Part shown: positions 1-5,325 of the stretch, piece after piece
Numbering within the stretch: position 1 is the stretch's first letter
Layout of the letters: each line of letters starts with the position of its first letter
Origin: an archaeon
GTDB lineage: Archaea; Nanobdellota; Nanobdellia; SCGC-AAA011-G17; GW2011-AR17
Assembly (NCBI GenBank): GCA_023245975.1
Contig: JAHFJF010000062.1
Span: 1 to 5,325, forward strand
DNA length: 5,325 bases
Reading direction: 5' to 3'
Notes under the pieces: generated by a model
Database searches by the model: none
Told to the model about the DNA's origin: nothing
The model's input: only the letters and a program-made list of their open reading frames with translations
Program-made: the position numbers and the translations under genes

Positions 1-1718
1 GCTTTCTTTCCCAAGTCCTCAATGGCTTTTTTAATTTTTTCCGCATCATCTGCATTCATTGCTTCTTTTAAATTTTTAATGCCATCCTGTATATCTGCCT
101 TGGTTTTTTCATCAATCTTAGCGGAGTATTCTTCAAGCATCTTCTCTGTTGAGAATGCCAATGTATCAGCCTGGTTTTTCAGGTCCACTAATTCCTTTCT
201 CTTGTTGTCATCTTCTGCATGCTCTTCAGCTTCCTTCTTCATTCTTTCAATATCTTCCTTTGAAAGGTTTGAGCTGGCAGTAATGGTAATCTTCTGAGAT
301 TTTCCAGTGCCCAAGTCTTTCGCTGAGACATTAACTATTCCATTAGCGTCTATATCAAAAGTGACTTCTACTTGTGGAATGCCCCTCGGTGCTGGCGGAA
401 TTCCGATCAAGTCGAAATTTCCCAATATCTTATTGTCATTTGCCATCGGCCTTTCGCCCTGGAATACTCTTACGCTAACAGCAGTCTGCATATCAGCTGC
501 AGTGGAGAACACCTGGGATTTCTTTGTCGGGACAGTTGTGTTTCTTTCTATTAATTTTGTGAATACTCCGCCCAATGTTTCTATGCCTAGAGATAATGGA
601 GTAACATCCAAAAGTAAAATATCTTTTACCTCTCCTGCCAATACTCCGCCCTGGATTGCTGCGCCTAAAGCTACACATTCCATAGGATCTACGCCACGCT
701 CTACTTTCTTGCCTGTAACTTCCTCAACAAATCTTTGCACTATCGGCATTCTCGTTGGGCCGCCGACTAAAATTATTTTGCTGATTTGGTCAGATTTTAC
801 TCCAGCATCATGCATCGCCTGCTCTACAGGCTTCCTGCATTTTTTAACTATTGAATCGACCAATTCTTCAAGCTTGGCTTTTGTTAATTTCATTTGGAGG
901 TGTTTTGGACCTGAGCTTGTCGCTGAAATGAATGGCAGGTTAATATCAGTCTCCATCACTGTTGATAATTCTATCTTGGCTTTTTCTGCAGCTTCCCTTA
1001 CTCTTTGCATTGCCATTGGGTCTTCGTTCAAGTCAACATTATTTTCGTCCTTGAACTTTTTCGTGATATAATTTATCACAGCATTATCCATGTCTGTGCC
1101 ACCCAGCTGAGTGTCTCCAGAAGTTGACTTTACTTCGAAAACACCATCACCTAGTTCCATTATTGTAACATCTAATGTTCCTCCGCCTAGATCGAAAACC
1201 AAAATCTTTTGTTCTTTGTTACCTTTATCAAAACCGTATGATAATGCTGCCGCGGTAGGCTCATTGATTATCCTTACAACTTCTAATCCGGCAATCGCAC
1301 CAGCATCTTTTGTTGCCTGCCTTTGCGCATCATCGAAATAAGCTGGCACTGTTATTACTGCCTTTGATATTGTTTCACCCAAGAATGATTCTGCATCTTT
1401 CTTGATCTTTTGCAGGATATAGGCTGATATTTGCTGCGGAGTGTAATCTTTTCCATGTATGTGCACTTTATGTTTTGTGCCCATCTTTCTTTTTATTGCC
1501 ATTACAGTCCCTTCAGGATTGCTTATTGCCTGCCTTCTTGCCGGCTCTCCTACTAGCAATTGGCCGTCTTTTGTGAATGCTACCACTGATGGAAATGCCT
1601 TGCCGTATAATGAAGCTCCCTCTGCTGATGGAACTATTACTGGCCTTCCTGCTTCCATTGCAGCTGCTGCTGAGTTTGACGTGCCTAAATCTATTCCAAT
1701 TATTTTTTCTTTTCCCAT
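1..1718 (-). CDS. dnaK: Chaperone protein DnaK (Hsp70), C-terminally truncated by the window edge
   Basis: ATP-dependent cytosolic chaperone that binds and releases unfolded polypeptides with GrpE and a J-protein. I read 572 uninterrupted codons from the ATG at 1718; the family is usually about 610-640 residues, so the end of the lid and the stop codon lie outside. Visible motifs are the phosphate-1 loop GIDLGTSNS (residues 8-16), [13 protein letters not shown] (from 124), [11 protein letters not shown] (from 152), phosphate-2 [10 protein letters not shown] (from 176), adenosine motif LVGGPTRMP (V318) and interdomain linker [11 protein letters not shown] (D371). The beta-sandwich peptide-binding domain and charged helical lid follow. 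The segment after IKRKMG lacks the roughly 24-residue insertion of Gram-negative DnaK, as in Gram-positive and archaeal homologues. Start choice: GGAGG at 1732-1728 lies 9 nt upstream, inside the end of grpE, and the two genes are 1 nt apart. Archaeal dnaK genes are generally regarded as acquired from bacteria. Confidence 0.97.
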   Translation of the reverse strand, partial: MGKEKIIGIDLGTSNSAAAAMEAGRPVIVPSAEGASLYGKAFPSVVAFTKDGQLLVGEPARRQAISNPEGTVMAIKRKMGTKHKVHIHGKDYTPQQISAYILQKIKKDAESFLGETISKAVITVPAYFDDAQRQATKDAGAIAGLEVVRIINEPTAAALSYGFDKGNKEQKILVFDLGGGTLDVTIMELGDGVFEVKSTSGDTQLGGTDMDNAVINYITKKFKDENNVDLNEDPMAMQRVREAAEKAKIELSTVMETDINLPFISATSSGPKHLQMKLTKAKLEELVDSIVKKCRKPVEQAMHDAGVKSDQISKIILVGGPTRMPIVQRFVEEVTGKKVERGVDPMECVALGAAIQGGVLAGEVKDILLLDVTPLSLGIETLGGVFTKLIERNTTVPTKKSQVFSTAADMQTAVSVRVFQGERPMANDNKILGNFDLIGIPPAPRGIPQVEVTFDIDANGIVNVSAKDLGTGKSQKITITASSNLSKEDIERMKKEAEEHAEDDNKRKELVDLKNQADTLAFSTEKMLEEYSAKIDEKTKADIQDGIKNLKEAMNADDAEKIKKAIEDLGKK

Positions 1719-1719
1719 T

Positions 1720-2253
1720 TTATTTTGCCTCCGATTTGCTTAAAACTACTTTGCTTGTTCTTATCACCTTGTTATTTAGCGTGTATCCTTTCTGCAATTC
1801 TTTTAATATGACATTGTCAACTTCAGATTCTTTTACTGACATTACTTCATGCAAGTTTGGATCAAATTTCTTTCCTTCTGCCTGAATTGTTTTGATTCCT
1901 TCCTCTTCCAGAAGCTTATGCATCTGTTTTAGCATCATTTCCAAACCCTGCTTCAATTCATTGTTCTCTGTTTGGGTTGATTCTATCGCCCTTTCAAAGT
2001 TGTCTACTATGTCCAATACCTTGACTATCACTGATGCCTTGCCTATGATTAGAATCTCCTGCTTCTCTTTTTCAATTCTTTTTTTATAGTTTTCAAATTC
2101 TGCTTGTATTCTTTGAAGCTGCTCTATTAGCTCTTTTGACTCTTCTTTGGATGCCTGTTCCTCTTGACTTATTGCTTCTTTTTTCTCTCCTAAATTGGTT
2201 TTTAGGTCTTTATGGGGCTTTTCTTGGCTGTTTTTAGGCTTTTTTTCTTGCAT
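1720..2253 (-). CDS. grpE: Nucleotide exchange factor GrpE
   Basis: Co-chaperone that releases ADP from DnaK so that ATP can rebind and substrate is released; family members act as dimers in the cytosol. The protein has 177 residues, within the usual range. Residues 1-44 are highly charged and probably disordered. The coiled-coil region carries the family pattern [14 protein letters not shown] (46-59), followed by the [12 protein letters not shown] segment (79-90) that belongs to the long helix. The C-terminal beta domain has [11 protein letters not shown] (130-140) and [19 protein letters not shown] (155-173), equivalent to the GrpE signature around HEAV and GY-x-x-x-x-[KR]-[VL]-[IL]-R. The ATG at 2253 is preceded by GAAGG (2264-2260) with a 6-nt spacer and by a TATA box at 2317-2310. 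The gene ends 1 nt before dnaK, so the pair is almost certainly one transcript and one functional unit. Confidence 0.96.
   Translation of the reverse strand: MQEKKPKNSQEKPHKDLKTNLGEKKEAISQEEQASKEESKELIEQLQRIQAEFENYKKRIEKEKQEILIIGKASVIVKVLDIVDNFERAIESTQTENNELKQGLEMMLKQMHKLLEEEGIKTIQAEGKKFDPNLHEVMSVKESEVDNVILKELQKGYTLNNKVIRTSKVVLSKSEAK
1728..1732 (-). promoter_or_regulatory. Strong Shine-Dalgarno of dnaK inside the grpE 3' end
   Basis: GGAGG on the minus strand, 9 nt before the dnaK ATG, overlaps the last codons of grpE. It fixes the dnaK start at 1718 and indicates internal initiation on a bicistronic grpE-dnaK mRNA. Confidence 0.8.
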
Positions 2254-2259
2254 TTTTTG

Positions 2260-2264
2260 CCTTC
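2260..2264 (-). promoter_or_regulatory. Shine-Dalgarno of grpE, partly inside a hairpin
   Basis: GAAGG on the minus strand, 6 nt before the grpE ATG at 2253. It is weaker than the dnaK site. Its first three bases (2264-2262) are available for pairing with UUC at 2285-2283 in the leader hairpin described separately. Confidence 0.6.
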
Positions 2265-2285
2265 GTTGATGTTAAATCAACCGAA
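2262..2285 (-). promoter_or_regulatory. Inverted repeat / potential hairpin in the grpE leader
   Basis: A perfect 6-bp inverted repeat, GTTGAT and ATCAAC separated by 5 nt (2265-2281), extends after one bulged base by three more pairs, TTC/GAA (2283-2285 with 2262-2264). In the grpE mRNA this gives a stem of 6+3 pairs, a 5-nt UUAAC loop, and a 3' arm that takes in the GAA of the GAAGG ribosome binding site. It lies at or just after the transcription start predicted from the TATA box (about 2287). It could be an RNA element that masks the ribosome binding site, or a DNA operator for a dimeric repressor. The repeat is directly visible; the function is inferred. Confidence 0.45.
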
Positions 2286-2309
2286 TTAGACTAAGGTAAA
2301 CAGAACTTG

Positions 2310-2317
2310 TTTATATA
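2310..2317 (-). promoter_or_regulatory. Archaeal TATA box of the grpE-dnaK operon
   Basis: TATATAAA on the minus strand within CTATATAAACA, an 11-mer also present at the kef promoter. It is centred near 2313.5, which predicts transcription start near 2287 and a leader of about 34 nt before the grpE ATG. An A/C-rich stretch just upstream (CCCAAAC) could serve as the TFB recognition element. No CIRCE repeat was seen in the 122-nt intergenic region 2254-2375. Confidence 0.65.
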
Positions 2318-2375
2318 GTTTGGGATTTTACGAGATATTAAATTTGTGGCATCAATTCTTAAAGAAGTTATTACT

Positions 2376-2780
2376 CTAATCTCTATTCAGATATTTATAC
2401 TTTATCCCCTGACTATCCAAACGCGTTAATTGACCATCGTTTACACGGAATAAATATCCCTTATCACCCGTTTGTGGATTATGACAATAATTTCCAACAG
2501 AGGTAAAAATGTCATGGATGTAATCCGAAATGTCTTCCCCTTGTGACTCAAGGAATTTTGCTTTTTCGTTACGTTGAGATACGATCTTTTTGAGAATAGT
2601 GGGGTCTCGCTCAAACCCGAAACGATGCATCACATTTTCTTCTTGTTCCTCAAAATACCAACCATAACCTACCAAATATTCTCTGGCAAAGAAATGCGGA
2701 GTTATTTCTTGATTATTCACAGCGATATAACCATTTTCCTGTGCGAGTATTAAGATTAAAATCGGTCTAGCTGTTACCAT
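2376..2780 (-). CDS. Hypothetical protein, 134 residues, not recognised
   Basis: I do not recognise this protein. It opens with a short hydrophobic stretch (RPILILILA, residues 5-13), too short for a confident membrane segment and probably a buried strand. An aromatic-rich part follows (HFFAREYLVGYGWYFEE, 29-45), then a charged, probably helical middle (60-92) and a Gly/Asp/Tyr-rich end suggestive of beta strands (97-132). It contains one cysteine (C99) and no catalytic motif I can name. The ATG at 2780 is supported by a TATA box centred 26.5 nt upstream and no ribosome binding site, so the mRNA is probably leaderless. Arginine is mostly CGN here (5 of 8 codons), while the dnaK and grpE stretches I read mostly use AGA/AGG. 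That fits a horizontally acquired or recently inserted gene. The stop is TAG at 2378-2376. Confidence 0.7.
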   Translation of the reverse strand: MVTARPILILILAQENGYIAVNNQEITPHFFAREYLVGYGWYFEEQEENVMHRFGFERDPTILKKIVSQRNEKAKFLESQGEDISDYIHDIFTSVGNYCHNPQTGDKGYLFRVNDGQLTRLDSQGIKYKYLNRD

Positions 2781-2802
2781 ATTATTATTCCTATATATTT
2801 AA

Positions 2803-2810
2803 TATTTAAA
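2803..2810 (-). promoter_or_regulatory. TATA box of the 134-residue hypothetical gene
   Basis: TTTAAATA on the minus strand matches the archaeal box A consensus. It is centred 26.5 nt before the ATG at 2780, the spacing expected if transcription begins at the start codon. A second A/T stretch nearer the gene (2792-2801) is too close for that geometry. The box sits in the 47-nt gap after the kef stop codon, so the gene can be transcribed on its own. Confidence 0.6.
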
Positions 2811-2827
2811 GATTAGGGAGTAATATT

Positions 2828-4555
2828 TTAACCGCGATGCCGAATATTTTTAGGATGCTCATGCCCTTTCTTCTTCCTTAATTCAAGATTCTTTAAATGC
2901 TCGGCTTTCTCTTTCAAGTATTTTTCAGTATTGAACTTATTGCTTTCAATCATATCAGCCACATGCTTACCACCCAAAAAATGCGGCATTAAAACATAAG
3001 TCGCGCCTTCCTTGTAAAGCTGCTTGGCATCGTCGATGTCATGAGAAACAACAATGAAAATCAATCTCTTATTCACCTTCCGGACAGTATGCATCAAAGA
3101 AAGATTAGTATCCAAGTCTGGAATTGTAGAAACCACCATCCTGGTCTTTTTAAAATTCAGCTCTTCAAGCAATTCTATGTCTGAAGCATCACCATACCGG
3201 CACGGAACCCCTTCCTTAGCCAATTCTATGATTGTATTCGGATTGAAGTCTATAACCAAGAATTTCTCTTTCATCTTCTTCAATGATTCAAGCAAATCAA
3301 AGCCTATCCTGTTATAACCCCATAACACAACATCGTATTCATACTTCTCTTCTGGCTTTTGTTCATCTATCTTCTTCCCTTTCCTTTCAAAAAAAGACAA
3401 ATACCTAGAAAGCCTTGAATAAATAGAATCAGCATAAAGTATCATATAAGTAGAGCCCGCAATTGTTATCAATCCCACAATCGTGACTAAAGCCAAAATT
3501 TCTTTTCCGAGATGCCCCAGCCTGACAACCAAGGCAACAAGAATCAATGAGAATTCACTTATCTGGGCAGAAGTAATTCCAACCATAAAACCGTTTCTCT
3601 TTGTATAGCCCAGCATCCCCATTATCAACATTACTATCAATGGCTTGATTACTAAAACAAACAATGACAAAATTATGGCAGGAGCCAAATAGTCAGATAC
3701 TCCTGCAAGAGTCATCTGGGATCCAAGGAAAATGAAAAACAAGACGATGAAAAAATCCCTTAGGGGCCTTACCCTTGAGCTTATTTCGTAATGGAACGGA
3801 GATACAGATAATGCAACGCCTGCAAGCAATGCCCCAATCTCTATCGAAAATCCTGCATAACTGAATATGCTCGCGCACGCCAAGCACCAAGCAATTGAAA
3901 ACACAAACAAATATTCCTGGGAATCGCCAACGAACTTTTTCAGATGCGGGAAGAAGAAATAGCCTATGAGGAAAATAATCAATGTCAAACCAACGCCTTT
4001 TACAGCCAATTGCAAAATCACGTTCGGCAATGCAACACCGCTAGAGAAAGTTGATATCGCAATAAGTATCAATATCGCTATAAAGTCCTGAACCAAAAGC
4101 AAGCCAACAGATATCTTACCGTACAAAGTGTCCAAAGAATTCTTGTCTGACAATAATTTCATGATTATTATCGTACTGCTGAATGTCAAGGCTATTGAAA
4201 TGTACAAAGAAGCAAAGAATGGAAAACCCAACGCCAAGCAAATCAGGAACCCTAAAATCGCAGTAAGCAAAACCTGGCAGATGCCTATCAACAAAGAAAT
4301 AATTCCTACATCACGCAAAGCCCTCGGGCTTAAGCTAATTCCGACAATAAAAAGCAAGAATGCGACACCAATCTGTGAAAATGTGGCAAACGCATCTGCT
4401 GACCTAATCAAGCCAAAAAATAAAGGGCTGGCAATTATCCCTGCGAGAATATAACCGATGATTAGCGGCTGCTTTAATAATTTCATAATCGAGGAGATTA
4501 ACACCGCAAGAAAAATTATCAGGCCAAGTTCAATGAAAATATCAGGCGTTGCCAT
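2828..4555 (-). CDS. Kef/CPA2-type monovalent cation:proton antiporter with C-terminal RCK (TrkA-N) domain
   Basis: Integral membrane transporter of 575 residues, probably exchanging K+ or Na+ for protons; the ion cannot be decided from sequence. Residues 5-380 form about 12-13 hydrophobic segments with family landmarks: QPLIIGYILAGI (29-40), FSSTIIIMKLLSD (125-137), the QD motif in LLLVQDFIAI (Q156, D157), FSIEIGALLAGVALS (236-250), RVRPLRDFFIVLFFIFLG (261-278) and QISEFSLIL (331-339). A linker leads to a Rossmann-type RCK domain (about 406-535) with GYNRIG (413-418), VIDFNP ending its second strand (434-439) and YGDASD (454-459), the usual nucleotide-binding layout. There is no RCK_C domain; the protein ends in a basic tail. 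The ATG at 4555 is preferred over an upstream TTG at 4567 because a TATA box is centred 26.5 nt before it. Confidence 0.9.
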   Translation of the reverse strand: MATPDIFIELGLIIFLAVLISSIMKLLKQPLIIGYILAGIIASPLFFGLIRSADAFATFSQIGVAFLLFIVGISLSPRALRDVGIISLLIGICQVLLTAILGFLICLALGFPFFASLYISIALTFSSTIIIMKLLSDKNSLDTLYGKISVGLLLVQDFIAILILIAISTFSSGVALPNVILQLAVKGVGLTLIIFLIGYFFFPHLKKFVGDSQEYLFVFSIAWCLACASIFSYAGFSIEIGALLAGVALSVSPFHYEISSRVRPLRDFFIVLFFIFLGSQMTLAGVSDYLAPAIILSLFVLVIKPLIVMLIMGMLGYTKRNGFMVGITSAQISEFSLILVALVVRLGHLGKEILALVTIVGLITIAGSTYMILYADSIYSRLSRYLSFFERKGKKIDEQKPEEKYEYDVVLWGYNRIGFDLLESLKKMKEKFLVIDFNPNTIIELAKEGVPCRYGDASDIELLEELNFKKTRMVVSTIPDLDTNLSLMHTVRKVNKRLIFIVVSHDIDDAKQLYKEGATYVLMPHFLGGKHVADMIESNKFNTEKYLKEKAEHLKNLELRKKKGHEHPKNIRHRG

Positions 4556-4577
4556 GATTAAATTCAAGCAGTTTATG

Positions 4578-4585
4578 TTTATATA
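4578..4585 (-). promoter_or_regulatory. TATA box of the Kef-type antiporter gene
   Basis: TATATAAA on the minus strand, centred 26.5 nt before the ATG at 4555, in the short gap after the stop codon of the mgtE-like gene at 4589. It gives a leaderless start and settles the start codon: the TTG at 4567 would lie upstream of the predicted transcription start. The surrounding 11-mer CTATATAAACA is identical to that at the grpE promoter. Confidence 0.65.
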
Positions 4586-4588
4586 GAT

Positions 4589-5140
4589 TTACAGAAGGAT
4601 TAAGCTGGCCACCAAGCCATAAATCAATATGCTTAATGTATCTTGAATTACAGTCGCAATCGGACCAGAACCAACGGCAGGATCACTATGTTCTAGCTGG
4701 AAAATCTCAACAACTATTAGCGCAACCAAGGGCGCAACAGCTATAGCAATGAACATAGCCAAAGAAATTGCGAGTGTTAATTTAAATGAATTAAACCATA
4801 ATGTAGTAATTATGAATACAACTAGGCTAGAAATTGCACCTAATATAACACCTAAGGCTGCTTCTTTTGCCAAGTATTTCTTAAAACTTGCTTTCCCAGA
4901 TTTCAAATCCCTTACATAAACATTCTCGGTTTGAGTGCCAACCGCATCTGCCATGTAGACGATGAATGGAATAAAAAAAGCAATCCTAATTTCTTGTGAT
5001 AATAATTCCTCAAAACGTGAAGTGACGAATGAAAGCAGGATACCCAAAAGAAGCCCTATGGCCAAAGAAGGAGTCCTCAACTTTAATAGGAGTTTTACCG
5101 AACTTTTATCATCATCTACATATTGAATTCTTTTTCCCAT
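4589..5140 (-). CDS. Stand-alone MgtE-type transmembrane domain protein (putative divalent cation transporter)
   Basis: Small membrane protein of 183 residues matching only the C-terminal pore domain of MgtE/SLC41 Mg2+ transporters. About five hydrophobic segments are visible (around 24-40, 52-66, 94-114, 120-146 and 160-183). Recognisable family points are LRTPSLAIG near the N-terminus, FIPFI (56-60), GTQTENVYVRDL (68-79) and the last-helix motif DPAVGSGPIATVIQD (153-167), whose Asp153 corresponds to the ion-site aspartate of MgtE. The N-terminal regulatory domain and the CBS pair of full MgtE (about 450 residues) are absent. The family loop GGNxGxQ reads ADAVGTQ here (64-70), so substrate and gating may differ. 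Because MgtE functions as a dimer of five-helix units, a stand-alone unit is structurally plausible. ATG at 5140 with an A/T-rich TATA element about 26-28 nt upstream. Confidence 0.85.
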   Translation of the reverse strand: MGKRIQYVDDDKSSVKLLLKLRTPSLAIGLLLGILLSFVTSRFEELLSQEIRIAFFIPFIVYMADAVGTQTENVYVRDLKSGKASFKKYLAKEAALGVILGAISSLVVFIITTLWFNSFKLTLAISLAMFIAIAVAPLVALIVVEIFQLEHSDPAVGSGPIATVIQDTLSILIYGLVASLILL

Positions 5141-5160
5141 AGATGATATTATAAGGAAGC

Positions 5161-5173
5161 ATAAATATATATG
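5161..5173. promoter_or_regulatory. Shared TATA element between divergent mgtE-like and HTH genes
   Basis: A continuous A/T run, ATAAATATATATG, lies in the 56-nt gap between two divergent start codons. Measured from its centre (about 5167) it is about 27 nt from the minus-strand ATG at 5140 and about 30 nt from the plus-strand ATG at 5197. It can therefore act as TATA box in either direction with nearly leaderless transcripts. An A-rich AAACAAAC flanks it on the minus strand and a purine-rich GGAAGC on the plus strand, as possible TFB contacts. No Shine-Dalgarno precedes either ATG. Confidence 0.5.
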
Positions 5174-5196
5174 TTTGTTTTCTTATTCTCTGTCAT

Positions 5197-5325
5197 ATGA
5201 CCACTATAGAGTTTCGCAAAATAACAATACTCAGAGTTAGGAAGCCGGCCGATACTAGTGTTAATTCCGAAGTTCAATGGCTCTCGAATTCTTTAGGATT
5301 AGTTAGCTTAAGGGACAAAAGCAGG
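5197..5325 (+). CDS. Probable archaeal HTH transcriptional regulator, N-terminal 43 residues only
   Basis: The reading frame opens at the ATG at 5197 and runs without a stop to the right edge, giving 43 codons. The pattern ITILRVRKP (9-17), EVQWLSNSLGL (25-35), SLRDK (37-41) resembles the start of a small archaeal protein family that I recall continuing into a winged helix-turn-helix domain, common in Woesearchaeota-like genomes. The HTH itself lies outside the window, so assignment rests on memory of the N-terminal motif. The start is supported by the A/T-rich TATA element about 30 nt upstream and the absence of a ribosome binding site. If it is a DNA-binding protein, the divergent arrangement makes the mgtE-like gene a possible target, which is inference only. 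Confidence 0.55.
   Translation, partial: MTTIEFRKITILRVRKPADTSVNSEVQWLSNSLGLVSLRDKSR

Noticed and set aside
307..1071. Long plus-strand reading frame of 254 codons opposite dnaK
   Set aside because: It is antisense to the highly conserved dnaK coding sequence, has no promoter or ribosome binding site, and its translation resembles no family. It is a shadow frame.
2356..2366. TTCTTAAAGAA palindrome upstream of the grpE TATA box as heat-shock element or terminator
   Set aside because: The one-base spacer cannot form a hairpin loop and no T-run follows. A short A/T-rich palindrome is expected by chance here, so I do not claim it.
2254..2375. CIRCE (HrcA operator) or bacterial sigma-factor promoter ahead of grpE
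   Set aside because: Neither the TTAGCACTC/GAGTGCTAA arms nor a paired -35/-10 arrangement is visible, while an archaeal TATA box is.
4128..4454. Plus-strand 108-codon frame opposite the antiporter gene
   Set aside because: It lies wholly antisense to conserved transmembrane segments, with low-complexity Lys/Ile-rich composition typical of the reverse of hydrophobic coding DNA.
4556..4567. Four-residue N-terminal extension of the antiporter from a TTG codon
   Set aside because: The TATA box centred at 4581.5 predicts transcription starting near the ATG at 4555, so the TTG would not be in the mRNA, and family alignment needs no extra residues.

Overview
The window reads as a piece of an AT-rich archaeal chromosome, most likely a small-genome, DPANN-like lineage. 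This is inferred and not proven by any single gene. The main evidence is promoter architecture. Several genes have an archaeal TATA box centred about 26-30 nt upstream of the start codon with no Shine-Dalgarno sequence, as expected for leaderless mRNAs. The Hsp70 lacks the N-terminal insertion typical of Gram-negative DnaK. The truncated right-edge ORF resembles helix-turn-helix proteins I recall from Woesearchaeota/Pacearchaeota-type genomes. No rRNA, tRNA, CRISPR array, insertion sequence or phage gene was seen.

Layout: five genes lie on the minus strand and one partial gene on the plus strand. From right to left on the minus strand they are a stand-alone MgtE-type membrane domain (5140-4589), a Kef/CPA2-type monovalent cation:proton antiporter with a C-terminal RCK/TrkA-N domain (4555-2828), an unrecognised 134-residue protein (2780-2376), then grpE (2253-1720) and dnaK (1718 to the left edge, C-terminus missing). 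A probable HTH regulator starts at 5197 on the plus strand, divergent from the mgtE-like gene, and runs off the right edge after 43 codons.

Functional grouping: grpE-dnaK is a tightly packed chaperone operon with 1 nt between the genes. GrpE is the nucleotide-exchange factor for the DnaK ATPase. dnaJ is not in the window and may lie beyond the left edge. The two membrane proteins suggest a small ion-homeostasis neighbourhood (divalent cation and K+ or Na+/H+), but the kef gene has its own TATA box in the 21 bases before its start region, so it need not be co-transcribed with the mgtE-like gene. The 134-residue gene differs from its neighbours in arginine codon choice and is a candidate recent arrival.

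The most interesting regulatory feature is the grpE leader. Unlike the leaderless genes, grpE has an inferred leader of about 34 nt containing an inverted repeat. In RNA this can fold into a hairpin that pairs part of the grpE Shine-Dalgarno sequence. This is a candidate heat-responsive element or repressor operator. The remaining content looks ordinary, and I see no clear previously undescribed multi-gene system.
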